From Candidatus Aegiribacteria sp. (GTDB lineage: Bacteria; Fermentibacterota; Fermentibacteria; Fermentibacterales; JCC-6), in contig WTBT01000003.1 in NCBI GenBank assembly GCA_013138965.1, positions 37,203 to 101,202 on the forward strand: a stretch of 64,000 nucleotides of DNA, given 5' to 3'. Each line of letters opens with the position of its first letter. The first letter of the stretch is position 1. A program made the position numbers and the translations under genes. The notes under the pieces were generated by a model. It was not told the DNA's origin. It did no database searches and saw nothing but the letters and a program-made list of their open reading frames with translations. Shown here piece after piece: positions 26,405 to 35,429 of the stretch.

Positions 26405-27487
26405 CTATCTGTATACCTTTACTTCTTCAACGGAATCGAGAACTCTGAGAACACCTCTCATAAGCGCTTCGAGTTCTTCTTCTCCGGGAAAGATAATGAT
26501 CTTTCCAAGGTACTCAAGGTTCTGCTCAAGTCTGTTCATCATCCATCTGTTGTGCGCTATACCCCCGGTAACGACAACCGCGTCAACTTTCCCCGCAAGG
26601 GCTGCTGCCATGGCTCCCGCTTCCTTTGTTATCTGGTATGCCATCGCGCGGAGAGCGATGTCACAACTCTCATCACCTTCCTCAGCCCGTTTCAGAGCCT
26701 CGCCCACATGATCGGTGCCGGTATAAGCCATAAGGCCACCGCGCTTCAGCAGCATCACTTTCATCTCTTTCCAGGTGTAATCACCTGACAGACACAGCTT
26801 CACAAGTCCTGTTGTCGGGAGCGCCCCAACCCTCTGCGGGCTGAAAGGGCCTCCATCGTTAGCCTGGCTTGTATCTATCATTCTGCCTTTTCTTATTGCG
26901 GTGACGGATATCCCGCTTCCAAGGTGAAGTACAACCATGTTCAGTTCAGCGAGTTCCCTTTCCAGCATTTGCGCGGCCTTGTAGGCAACCATCCGTATAT
27001 TGAGAGCATGGCTGAGACTGGTCCGCTCAATGGCGGGGAGACCGGACAGCCTGGCTTCATCTATCATTTCATCGACGCAAACGGGATCAACTATATAGGG
27101 CTTAATCCCGGCAGCCTTCGCGATACCCCGCGCGAGAAGGGCTCCAAGGTTGGACGGGTGGTCGGCCTGGAGGGTCGACCCTTCCCTGATATCCTCTACA
27201 AGCGCTTCGTTCACTTCGTAGGTTCCGCTTTCAAGAGGTTTGAAAGCTCCTCCGCGGCCCACTACGGCAGAAAGATCTGTCAAACTGTAACCCTCTTCTT
27301 CCAGAATCCGAAGAATTATGTTTCTCCGAAAATCATGCTGATCGAAAATCGAATCGAATTCTGCAAGTTCATCCGGCATATGCCTGATATTCTTCTCGAA
27401 AATAAGCTCCGTTTCCCTGAATAGACCAACTTTTGTTGATGTTCCGCCGGGATTCAGCGCTAATATCATCCTGCCATTGTCAGCCAT
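26405..27487 (-). CDS. buk: Butyrate kinase (acyl-phosphate to ATP)
   Basis: 360 residues of the acetokinase family, butyrate branch: LALNPGGTSTKVGLF (phosphate 1), GRGGAFKPLESGTYEVNE, VVLHLGSGISVTAI, NDGGPFSPQRVGALPTTGL. It converts an acyl phosphate plus ADP into carboxylate plus ATP. Starts 8 bp inside the end of ptb with GGAGGCGG ahead. In this operon the acyl group is more likely aryl or branched-chain (from IorAB) than butyryl, because no butyrate-synthesis genes are here; that is inference. Confidence 0.95.
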   Translation of the reverse strand: MADNGRMILALNPGGTSTKVGLFRETELIFEKNIRHMPDELAEFDSIFDQHDFRRNIILRILEEEGYSLTDLSAVVGRGGAFKPLESGTYEVNEALVEDIREGSTLQADHPSNLGALLARGIAKAAGIKPYIVDPVCVDEMIDEARLSGLPAIERTSLSHALNIRMVAYKAAQMLERELAELNMVVLHLGSGISVTAIRKGRMIDTSQANDGGPFSPQRVGALPTTGLVKLCLSGDYTWKEMKVMLLKRGGLMAYTGTDHVGEALKRAEEGDESCDIALRAMAYQITKEAGAMAAALAGKVDAVVVTGGIAHNRWMMNRLEQNLEYLGKIIIFPGEEELEALMRGVLRVLDSVEEVKVYR

Positions 27488-28382
27488 TGCCGCCTCCAGT
27501 CACAACTACTCCAAGAGCGAGCGAATTCAGCTTCGTGCGTGCTTTATCGGATCGGGAAAGCATGACTACAGGTGCGGCGGCTCCCGCAATCAGACCACCT
27601 ACTTCCGCCCCGGTCATATACATGATCCCTTTTACGAAGATATTTCCGCATGCGATATCAGGAGTTATCAGAACGTTGGCCATACCGGCCACTTCTCCGT
27701 CCATTCCCTTTATTGCCGCTGATTCAGGATCCATCGCTCCATCCACGGCAACCGGACCTTCCACGACAAGTCCGGGAATTCCCTTTGAAGCGATTTCGGC
27801 GAACATGACGGTCTTGGGCATTTTCTCGTTCGGCGCCTCTATTGCGGCAAGAAGAGCGACACGAGGCTTTTCCGCGCCAAGTTTCATTATCACACCGGCA
27901 GCATTCATAGCTATCTGCCTGATAGCCTCCTCATCCGGATCTATATTCATTCCTCCATCGGAGACTGCCACAAGCCTGTCCTGAAGAGGAGCATGCAATA
28001 CAGCCACATGGCTAAGTATCCTGCCGGTTCTGAGCCCGTTTTCCTTATCGAGCAACGCCTTCTGAAAAATAGAAGTTTTAAGCAGCCCCTTCATTAGAAT
28101 GCTCGCTTCTCCGGAACGCACAAGCCTTACAGCTTCCCGCGCGGCTTCTTCAGGGTCTTCCGCGTTCACAATTTCAATTTCGTCAGGCAATTGACTTCCC
28201 AGCGCATCGAGAGAATCCCTTACCCCGGCTGCAGGGCCTACTATCACAGCTGACGCTATGTCTTCCTCGAAGGCTTTTATCAGCGCCTCTATGGACGAAA
28301 CATCGTGTCCCATCGGTATAGCAACCCTGGCATCTGAAATTCCCCTGGCGGCCTGCCTGATTTCACTGAAATTCTTTAACAA
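27480..28382 (-). CDS. ptb: Phosphate butyryltransferase
   Basis: 300 residues. Phosphotransacylase family: RVAIPMGHDVSSIEALIKA at the start, GEASILMKGLLKTSIFQKALLDKENGLRTG, HVAVLHAP, SDGGMNIDPD and ITPDIACGNIFVKG. It exchanges CoA for phosphate on an acyl group, feeding Buk. The start is TTG 28382 (MLKNFSEI), chosen because GGGAGG lies five to six bases ahead and the family starts here; the frame runs on upstream into the mobile element but those 43 residues are foreign. A near-palindrome TGCGGAAATTCCCGCA (28414-28429) about 32 bp upstream could be an operator. Confidence 0.94.
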   Translation of the reverse strand: MLKNFSEIRQAARGISDARVAIPMGHDVSSIEALIKAFEEDIASAVIVGPAAGVRDSLDALGSQLPDEIEIVNAEDPEEAAREAVRLVRSGEASILMKGLLKTSIFQKALLDKENGLRTGRILSHVAVLHAPLQDRLVAVSDGGMNIDPDEEAIRQIAMNAAGVIMKLGAEKPRVALLAAIEAPNEKMPKTVMFAEIASKGIPGLVVEGPVAVDGAMDPESAAIKGMDGEVAGMANVLITPDIACGNIFVKGIMYMTGAEVGGLIAGAAAPVVMLSRSDKARTKLNSLALGVVVTGGGNG

Positions 28383-28470
28383 TTGAACCTCCCTGATATA
28401 ATGAAACCCCTGATGCGGAAATTCCCGCAAATGAACCGTCAGTGACACAATTGGAGTGGCCTCTGTCCTA

Positions 28471-28630
28471 GGAGCCTGTCCGACAATGATACATTGGCAT
28501 AAGACCCTCACAGCTGGCTATAATACTCGCATATTATCGTCAAATAAATCCAGTATTCTCCTCAAATCTCCGAGCATTCTATCTCAGCTGTGAGTATATT
28601 CTGCTCAATGCACATTGTCGGACAGGCTCC
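28471..28630. mobile_element. MITE-like element with 18-bp perfect inverted ends
   Basis: Ends are GGAGCCTGTCCGACAATG and its exact complement CATTGTCGGACAGGCTCC; 160 bp, no coding capacity, AT-richer than its surroundings. The reverse strand matches most of the element at 52947-53090. The left flank is CTAG; the right flank is CGAG. It lies upstream of the ptb operon and ahead of the divergent HAD gene, so it may carry promoters for either. Apart from it, the 319-bp gap contains only the palindrome near ptb. Confidence 0.8.
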
Positions 28631-28701
28631 TCGCATTTTTTGTATTATGTATCCGGATCTTCCAGTAGCCAAGGCGATATTTGATAATACGGCGGTAAAG
28701 T

Positions 28702-29403
28702 ATGATTGAACATTCGGTTACGAGTAACCTTGACCTGGCGTGGGGTGCGGCTGCCGCATTTCTATTTGATTTCGACGGTGTACTGGCGGATAGTGAGCCC
28801 CTCTTCAGAAGATCGTGGAACATCGCTCTACAGCCATGGGGTCATGAAGTTTCTTCGGAGGATTACTGGAAGTACTGGTCCTCTCTCGGCGAGGGTCTTA
28901 AAGGTGAGATCAGGAGGTTCGGGCTGAAAGGAATAGACATCCCTCTTGCAAGGAAAAGGCAGAAGGAGGTTTATGAAGATTTTGTGAACGATGGCATCGT
29001 TCCTCTGTTTCCCCTGGCAGCCCGCCTTCTTGAGATGCTGTCTGTAAAGCAAAGCGCATCCTGGCGACCGTTCTGTATTGCCTCTAATACCCCTTGCGCC
29101 CTGATACGGAAAATCCTCATCAAGGGGGGAGCTCCGGTTCCGCTTATAGTTGGAGGAGATGGCCTTGAGAAAAAGCCGGCACCGGATATATTCCTGCGGG
29201 CATCTTCGCTGCTTGACGTCCGCCCGTCATCGACCCTTGTGTTCGAAGACTCCTGGAAAGGAATTGCCGCTGCCCAAAGGGGTGGCTTCAAGAGTGTTCT
29301 TGTACTGAACGATTATAACAGCAGGCTTGATATCAGAAGTGAATTCGTTATTAATGGTATTCAGCCGATTCTTGATCTTCTGTCCGAGGGGAGTATACAA
29401 TGA
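28702..29403 (+). CDS. HAD-superfamily phosphatase (phosphoglycolate/phosphoglucomutase type)
   Basis: 233 residues. Motif I FDFDGVLADSE (nucleophile D23, acid D25), motif II ASNTP, motif III region GLEKKPAPDIFLRA with the Lys, and motif IV VFEDSWKGIAAAQRGG. The cap lies between motifs I and II, as in the phosphoglycolate phosphatase and beta-phosphoglucomutase groups; substrate cannot be told. About 20 residues precede motif I, more than usual. The stop overlaps the next gene by ATGA. Confidence 0.9.
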   Translation: MIEHSVTSNLDLAWGAAAAFLFDFDGVLADSEPLFRRSWNIALQPWGHEVSSEDYWKYWSSLGEGLKGEIRRFGLKGIDIPLARKRQKEVYEDFVNDGIVPLFPLAARLLEMLSVKQSASWRPFCIASNTPCALIRKILIKGGAPVPLIVGGDGLEKKPAPDIFLRASSLLDVRPSSTLVFEDSWKGIAAAQRGGFKSVLVLNDYNSRLDIRSEFVINGIQPILDLLSEGSIQ

Positions 29404-29978
29404 ATCTTATTCTGGATGCGCAGATATTTGCTTTCCCGTACATCGGCTTCATCGCAGGCCTGCTGTTCTGTTTTCTTGGAAGAAAGCTTCTGGGAATCAT
29501 AGTCATTCTTTTTGGATTTCTTATAGGATACACCTGGGGATCGGTTCTGCTGGCTAATATTATAGGCGCCAATACCTGCTCATCTCCATGGATACTATGG
29601 ACGGCGGGGCTCGCGGGCGCGGCCCTGGGATTTGTAGCCTGGCAATATTCGATGTTATTGGTTGGAACCGTAATCGGTCTGTTCATTGCAAAGGGGCTTC
29701 TTCCGGCCGTACCCGGAATAGCTCACGCCGGCATAGCTGTCACATCAGGAATTCTGGTACACCTGTACAGGGATCCGATAATCGCTTTACTGACCGCTAT
29801 CGCAGGGGCATACATTGCGGCCGGTTCAGCTGTAATCATGCTGAACATGATAGGTTTTCTCGATGCGGTCGGGATACATTCGATATCATCAAATAACGCT
29901 ACACTCTTAGTTGTCATCCTGACCGGTATATTCGCCTTGACAGGTTACAAGTTCCAGATGCGGGGTATTAATACTTGA
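29400..29978 (+). CDS. Multi-pass membrane protein of unknown function
   Basis: 192 residues with about six hydrophobic segments rich in Gly and Ala and almost no loops, resembling DUF4203/TMEM198-type integral proteins in pattern only. The ATG overlaps the TGA of the HAD gene, so they are co-translated. No catalytic motif is visible. Confidence 0.7.
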   Translation: MNLILDAQIFAFPYIGFIAGLLFCFLGRKLLGIIVILFGFLIGYTWGSVLLANIIGANTCSSPWILWTAGLAGAALGFVAWQYSMLLVGTVIGLFIAKGLLPAVPGIAHAGIAVTSGILVHLYRDPIIALLTAIAGAYIAAGSAVIMLNMIGFLDAVGIHSISSNNATLLVVILTGIFALTGYKFQMRGINT

Positions 29979-30042
29979 AGGTGCTCCGCTTTGGAAGTAT
30001 ATTTTTCGGGTTGTGAAGATTCGACATTCTCAGGAGGTGCAT

Positions 30043-30567
30043 TTGGGTCAGAGACTTATAGACTACGCGCTGGTTGCTATTGTTTTACTCGCTGTGTTCG
30101 GGCTTTTCAAACTCTCAAGGATACTTCTGCAGCGACTTCTGAAAAGACTCAGAAGCAGATACAGCGTTTTCGGAACTGACAGGATGCTGGTCACTGCATT
30201 GTATTTTCTTCTTGCCGGGCTGCTGTTTCTCCCTGCATTCACGTCAATTCTTGCGGTGATCAACAGCAGATACCTGACCGGGGGGATAGCGGTTCATCTT
30301 GTTCTGGTCGCTATCTCTATCGTACTTTTCAGTATAGCAGAAGACCTTTTCAGGGATTTTTCCGCTTCTATTTCCCATAAGAACTGGTCCATCGGCAGGC
30401 ACTTCCGATACGTATCGGTTCCATTTATTACATTCTGGGCGCTAGGATGCGTCTTTATCAGCCCTCTCTTCTATTCCGGCCTCACTCTTGTTCTGGCGCT
30501 TTTCTACCTTTACGCTCTTTCCTGCAGACCCGGGACTGGTAACCGGGTCAGGGACAAATCCAGTTGA
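30043..30567 (+). CDS. Membrane protein of unknown function
   Basis: 174 residues from TTG 30043, which has CAGGAGGT seven bases upstream; the frame also opens at 30013 without support. About four membrane segments (about 5-23, 44-66, 76-96, 125-160) and two basic clusters (RLLKRLRSR after the first helix; a basic C-terminus). The end overlaps the next gene as TTGA, suggesting that it works with the following glycan enzyme, perhaps as a membrane partner (inference). Confidence 0.7.
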   Translation: MGQRLIDYALVAIVLLAVFGLFKLSRILLQRLLKRLRSRYSVFGTDRMLVTALYFLLAGLLFLPAFTSILAVINSRYLTGGIAVHLVLVAISIVLFSIAEDLFRDFSASISHKNWSIGRHFRYVSVPFITFWALGCVFISPLFYSGLTLVLALFYLYALSCRPGTGNRVRDKSS

Positions 30568-33383
30568 TACCAACGGAGAAACAGCCACGCATTCTGCACA
30601 TTATCACCAAGCTCGCGGTTGGCGGCGCTCAGTTGAACACACTTATAACAACCCGGGATATTTCAAAGAGGGGTTATCCTTCTGTAATTCTTACCGGTCC
30701 TGAGAAACCTTCCGAGGGAGATCTGTTCAATCTCGCCGATAAATGGAACCTTGATGTTCGTATAGCGCCCCATCTCAAACGAAAAATATCTATTATTAAT
30801 GATATTTATGCATATTATGAAATTAAAAGAGAAATAAAAAGAGGTAACTATGATATAGTTCATACTCACGGGGCAAAATCCCGGATTCTCGGCCGCCTTG
30901 TGATATCTTCGATAAAGGGGGTTAAGTTAGTTCAGACAGCTCATGGCTGGCCTTTTTACGATTCGATGAATCCTCTTCTCAGGATCCTGTACATTACTCT
31001 TGAAAAAATAGGATTCTATTGCGCGGATGTATCCATAGTTGTAAGTAAAAATGATGCCGAAAAAGCTTCAAAGTGCGGTATTGGAAACGTTGAAGACTAC
31101 ATTACGGTAAGGAGCGGAGTAGAATTCGAACCCTTCCGTAAATTCCGCGGAGCACGTACTGAGGCCAAATTATTACTGGAAATTCCTGAAGATGTTTCCG
31201 TTGTCGGCTCTGTGATGAGGTTCTGTCCGGAAAAGGCTCCGGATCGTTTTGTGGAAGTTGCCCGACGAGTTCTTGACAGTAAACCTGAGACTCTATTTGT
31301 AATTGTGGGTGATGGCCCTCTTTTTACGAAAACAATTGATCTTGTGAGAAATCTGGGGCTGGAAAAGAGCTTTCTGTTCCCCGGCAGCATGATGGAAATA
31401 GAAAGAATCCTGCCGGCATTCGATATCTTTCTTATTACATCCAGGACCGAAGGACTCCCCAGAACTCTACTTGAAGCCCTTGCAGCCGGTGTTGCTGTTG
31501 TCAGCACCGACGTGGGGGGAATAAATGAACTTCTGCGGAATGGAAGAAACGGCATACTATGCCCTCCTGAAGATATAGATGCTCTGAGCAGTGCTGTTCT
31601 TGACTTTCTTTCTTCTCCTGAACTCAGCAAAGGGCTACTCGGTAATGTCGATAGAGATATCGCCCCCTTTTCTGCGGAAAGAATGGTTGATGATCTTTTC
31701 AACATCTACGGGAGACTGACTGTCAACGGCATGAGAATAGCCTTACTGTGTGATGATGAGCCTCTGAACATTCCCAGAACCGTCCAGACTGTAATACGCA
31801 GAAGGCCTTTTCATGAATACCTCATCATTGCTCTGCCCGGGCATGGTTCCCTTGAGAAACCTGTAATGAATATTAAGAGATATTTCGGTTTATACGGATT
31901 CTTCCTGTTTCCCTTTCAGCTGCTGAAATTCGCGTTGCTTAAGATATCCGGCATACTGAATCTGCCTACAAAGAGTCCTCATTCCCTCCGTCAGACCGCT
32001 CGAAGAACCGGCTGCAGATTTGTCAGGATGAATAATGTGAACAGCGCAGCTTCAATATCCTTTCTGAAATCCTTTAAGCCGCACATAATTCTCTCGATAG
32101 CATGTCCACAGATATTAAAAAGAAAGGTTTTCTCCATTCCTGAAAAGGGTTCCTGGAACGTGCATTCTGCCATACTTCCAAGAAACAGAGGAATGCTCCC
32201 CTCCTTCTGGTCGCTCTACCACGCCGATCAGCCGGGTGTGACAATGCACAGGATGGTCAGAAAACTCGACGATGGAGAAATCCTTCTTCAGGAAACTATC
32301 GAGAAAACCATAGAAACCGTATCTCTTCATAATCTTATCAAGGAATCGAAAATTGTTGCTGCCCGCCTTCTTTGCAGAGGGCTGGATCTGCTTGAACAGG
32401 GTGATCTCAATCTCCGAGCCAATCCGGAGGAGTTATCGACAAATAATACATTTCCTACCCGAAATGACGCAATTTTTTTCCGCTGCCGCGGCGGCAGTAT
32501 AATCGGCACGAAGAAACCCCGCCCCCTTGCTGGAATTTCATTTGACATAGAGGAATGGTTTCAGACAGCTGTTGCTACAACTGTTTATCCAATTAATAGT
32601 TGGGATGATATGGATTCTAGAATTGTCCCTTCAATTGAAGTTATACTAACCATTCTTAAGAAGTACCGCGCAAGGGCTACTTTCTTTATTCTGGGATGGA
32701 TACTCGAGCGTCATCCTGAAGCTGTAAGAAGGATAGTAGATGAGGGACATGAACTGGCCTGCCATGGTTACGATCATATTGAACTGCATGATATGAATAG
32801 AGATAAATTTGCCAGTGAGCTGGACCGTTTTCAGGAGCTTGTTAAATCTCTCTCGCTCCCGGATCCTGAAGGGTTCAGAGCGCCCAGTTTCTCCCTTAAT
32901 CCGCGAACGAGATGGGCTGTTGATGAGATTTCAGCCCGTGGTTACCTATACGACAGCAGTATATATCCCACGTTCAAACTTCGCTATGGAGTACCGGATG
33001 CCCCTATGAGTCCCTTCAGGCTCCTGGGCGAGAAATCTTCGATTCTTGAACTTCCGTTGACCTCTGTTTCCGTTCTCGGCCCTAAACTACCTGTTGCCGG
33101 TGGAGCGTACATGAGGTTCTATCCAGGTATCCTTCACAGAATTCTTCTAAGGATCGTATCAAGATCCGGCAGAATACCGATCCTTTACCTCCATCCGTGG
33201 GAGATCGATTCGCTGAATACTTCCAGTGAAATGAGCTTAATACAGCGGTTCCGGCAGCATCATAATTCTGGCAGGAATACTGTGTCTAAACTGAATCGAA
33301 TTCTGAAAGAATATCGTGGTATCACTCTTAAAGAACTTGCTGAAAGCAACGTAGATAAGAAGTTAAAGAAGTTCAGGTTGTAA
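30564..33383 (+). CDS. Three-domain fusion: glycosyltransferase 4 / formyltransferase / polysaccharide deacetylase
   Basis: 939 residues in one open frame. (1) About 1-385: GT-B glycosyltransferase, family 4, with ITKLAVGGAQLNTL, the acceptor loop, VIVGDGP and SRTEGLPRTLLEALAAGVAVVSTDVGG (donor-binding Glu). (2) About 390-640: formyltransferase-like domain with NVHSAILPRNRG (N532, H534) and KLDDGEI (Asp near 569), the N-H-D set of methionyl-tRNA and sugar formyltransferases. (3) About 655-939: NodB-type deacetylase of the exopolysaccharide group, with SFDIEEWF, ATFFILGW, HELACHGYDHIELHDM and FRAPSFS, and a C-terminal LHPWEID. It starts on a TTG coupled to the previous gene. A role in building an N-acylated or formylated surface glycan is inferred. 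Confidence 0.9.
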   Translation: MIPTEKQPRILHIITKLAVGGAQLNTLITTRDISKRGYPSVILTGPEKPSEGDLFNLADKWNLDVRIAPHLKRKISIINDIYAYYEIKREIKRGNYDIVHTHGAKSRILGRLVISSIKGVKLVQTAHGWPFYDSMNPLLRILYITLEKIGFYCADVSIVVSKNDAEKASKCGIGNVEDYITVRSGVEFEPFRKFRGARTEAKLLLEIPEDVSVVGSVMRFCPEKAPDRFVEVARRVLDSKPETLFVIVGDGPLFTKTIDLVRNLGLEKSFLFPGSMMEIERILPAFDIFLITSRTEGLPRTLLEALAAGVAVVSTDVGGINELLRNGRNGILCPPEDIDALSSAVLDFLSSPELSKGLLGNVDRDIAPFSAERMVDDLFNIYGRLTVNGMRIALLCDDEPLNIPRTVQTVIRRRPFHEYLIIALPGHGSLEKPVMNIKRYFGLYGFFLFPFQLLKFALLKISGILNLPTKSPHSLRQTARRTGCRFVRMNNVNSAASISFLKSFKPHIILSIACPQILKRKVFSIPEKGSWNVHSAILPRNRGMLPSFWSLYHADQPGVTMHRMVRKLDDGEILLQETIEKTIETVSLHNLIKESKIVAARLLCRGLDLLEQGDLNLRANPEELSTNNTFPTRNDAIFFRCRGGSIIGTKKPRPLAGISFDIEEWFQTAVATTVYPINSWDDMDSRIVPSIEVILTILKKYRARATFFILGWILERHPEAVRRIVDEGHELACHGYDHIELHDMNRDKFASELDRFQELVKSLSLPDPEGFRAPSFSLNPRTRWAVDEISARGYLYDSSIYPTFKLRYGVPDAPMSPFRLLGEKSSILELPLTSVSVLGPKLPVAGGAYMRFYPGILHRILLRIVSRSGRIPILYLHPWEIDSLNTSSEMSLIQRFRQHHNSGRNTVSKLNRILKEYRGITLKELAESNVDKKLKKFRL

Positions 33384-33417
33384 ATACTGCCTGAAGAAAG
33401 AACCTCAGGCGGTATTT
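33382..33417. terminator. Bidirectional terminator
   Basis: AAATAC-T-GCCTGA pairs with TCAGGC-G-GTATTT (13 pairs including one T-G) around a 10-base loop, with A-rich and T-rich ends. It lies between the convergent fusion gene and the ferredoxin gene. Confidence 0.75.
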
Positions 33418-33448
33418 GCAGCTTTAATTATCCGTTCGATATTTCGAT

Positions 33449-33646
<198 letters not shown>

Positions 33647-33716
33647 TCATAACACTCATCACTGCATTTCAGCGAGTATATCCACTGCAATGATGATGGT
33701 CAATATTATTTTTCAG

Positions 33717-34583
33717 TCAGGCATTAGCCCCGGATTTGATAATAATAAGAATCCTGTCAAGTTCATCAAGACTGTGATAACTGATCTCTATTCTACCGGT
33801 TTTCTCTTTTCCCCTTATCCGAACCTTTGTTTTCAGAACTCTCTGCAGGTTATCCTGAAGCTTTCTTATTTCCGCGGTTTCCATCACGGAAGATTTATCA
33901 GCGCCTTTCCCTGCAGTCGAATTCAGCTTCCTGACCCTCTCTTCAATCTGCCTTACAGATATACCTCGCTTAGCCGCGTTAACTGCCACACGCGATATCA
34001 GTGTACTATTCGAAAGCCCCAGCAGTGCCCTTCCGTGACCCATACTCAACTGCCCGGTTCTTATAATGTCGAGTACATGGTCCGGAAGCTCCAGAAGCCT
34101 CTGAAAATTCGCCACCGACGAGCGGCTTAAGCCTACTCTTTCTCCCATTTCCTCCTGTGTCAGGCCGAATTCAGACGAAAGCCTTTGAAAGGCTTCAGCC
34201 TTCTCAACAGGACCAAGATCCCTGCGCTGTATATTTTCAACCAGAGCAAGAGCCAGCATCTGTTGATCATCAGCTTTCCTGACAACTACCGGCACCTTCT
34301 TAAGACCAGCTTCATGCGCTGCCCTCAAGCGCCGCTCTCCGGCAATAAGCTGATACCGTAAACCTGCCCTTCTTATGACAAGTGGCTGAAGTATACCCTG
34401 AGAAACAATGGATCTCGCCAGGGATAATATTTCTTCTTTCTTCCATTCTTTCCTGGGCTGGAAGGGATTTGGATCAATAAGATCGATATCAAGTTCCCTG
34501 GGGCTCAGTTTATCATCATCAGCGATACCTGGAAATATCTCTTCCATACCCTTTCCAAGCGCTTTCCTCTGTCTCTTTGTCAT
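33717..34583 (-). CDS. parB: Chromosome-partitioning protein ParB
   Basis: 288 residues. N-terminal ParB/Spo0J nuclease-like (CTPase) domain with DLIDPNPFQPRKEW and GERRLRAAHEAGLKKVPVVVR (the CTP-binding GERR box), a central helix-turn-helix (LTQEEMGERVGLSRSSVANFQRLLELP), and a C-terminal dimerisation domain. It binds parS and spreads along DNA. The ATG overlaps the parA stop (ATGA). Two parS-like sites lie 2.4 and 3.6 kb away in mnmG. Confidence 0.96.
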   Translation of the reverse strand: MTKRQRKALGKGMEEIFPGIADDDKLSPRELDIDLIDPNPFQPRKEWKKEEILSLARSIVSQGILQPLVIRRAGLRYQLIAGERRLRAAHEAGLKKVPVVVRKADDQQMLALALVENIQRRDLGPVEKAEAFQRLSSEFGLTQEEMGERVGLSRSSVANFQRLLELPDHVLDIIRTGQLSMGHGRALLGLSNSTLISRVAVNAAKRGISVRQIEERVRKLNSTAGKGADKSSVMETAEIRKLQDNLQRVLKTKVRIRGKEKTGRIEISYHSLDELDRILIIIKSGANA

Positions 34584-35341
34584 TTATTGATCACCTCCCT
34601 GGCCAGATCCAGATAGCTTTTAGCTCCCGTCGATTTAGCGTCGTACATAAGGACTGGCATGCCGTAACTAGGCGCCTCGCTGAGTTTTATATTTCTTGGA
34701 ATATATGTATCGTAAAGCGTCGATCCCATAAATTCTCTTACTTCCTCCTCAACTTCACGGCTGAGGATAAGCCTTTTGTCAAACATCGTAAGGACAACCC
34801 CGTTTATCTTCAATTCCGGATTCCAGAGCTGCCTGATATTCCTTACTGTATCCATAAGGTGTGAAAGGCCTTCCAGGGCGTAGTACTCGCTTTGAAGCGT
34901 TACAAGTACTTCATTCGACGCAACCAGAGCGTTGATTGTAAGCAAGCCGAGGGACGGCGGACAATCGATCAGCACGTAGTCGAACATGCCGGTATTATCC
35001 TCAAGCGCTTCCTTCAGCAGGTATTCCCTGTATTCAGCTCCTGCGAGTTCAATCTCCAGACCAGCAAGGCTTCTGGATCCTGGAACCAGCATAAGCCCGT
35101 CAACCCCTGTGGGTTTCACCACTTCTTCAAGGTTATTCTCTCCGAGAATCAGTGTGCTGATATTGCCTCCGCCGGTTTCACGTATCCCGAGTCCGGCCGT
35201 GGCATTCACCTGAGGGTCAAAATCTATCAGAAGAACATCGCGGTCGTTCATGGCCAGGCTTGCACCAAGGTTGATGACCGTGGTCGTTTTTCCAACACCA
35301 CCCTTCTGGTTCGCAACTGCTATTATCCTGGTTCCCGTCAT
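34580..35341 (-). CDS. parA: Chromosome-partitioning ATPase ParA/Soj
   Basis: 253 residues with the deviant Walker A motif of the family (NQKGGVGKTTTVINLG, signature Lys and catalytic Lys), Walker A' DFDPQ, and Walker B VLIDCPPSLG. Drives origin segregation with ParB, with which it is translationally coupled. AAAGGAAC precedes the ATG. Located 88 bp downstream of rsmG on the same strand. Confidence 0.97.
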   Translation of the reverse strand: MTGTRIIAVANQKGGVGKTTTVINLGASLAMNDRDVLLIDFDPQVNATAGLGIRETGGGNISTLILGENNLEEVVKPTGVDGLMLVPGSRSLAGLEIELAGAEYREYLLKEALEDNTGMFDYVLIDCPPSLGLLTINALVASNEVLVTLQSEYYALEGLSHLMDTVRNIRQLWNPELKINGVVLTMFDKRLILSREVEEEVREFMGSTLYDTYIPRNIKLSEAPSYGMPVLMYDAKSTGAKSYLDLAREVINK

Positions 35342-35429
35342 GCTGTTCCTTTACCGAATCATCGTATTGAAAGTAGGTTCAAATATTCAGTGACTGTAAC
35401 TTTAATCCCGGGTTGGCCGGATATCCGAA

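Noticed and set aside
28383..28511. N-terminal extension of Ptb
   Set aside because: The 43 added residues are partly encoded in the mobile element and do not belong to the family; TTG 28382 has the ribosome site.
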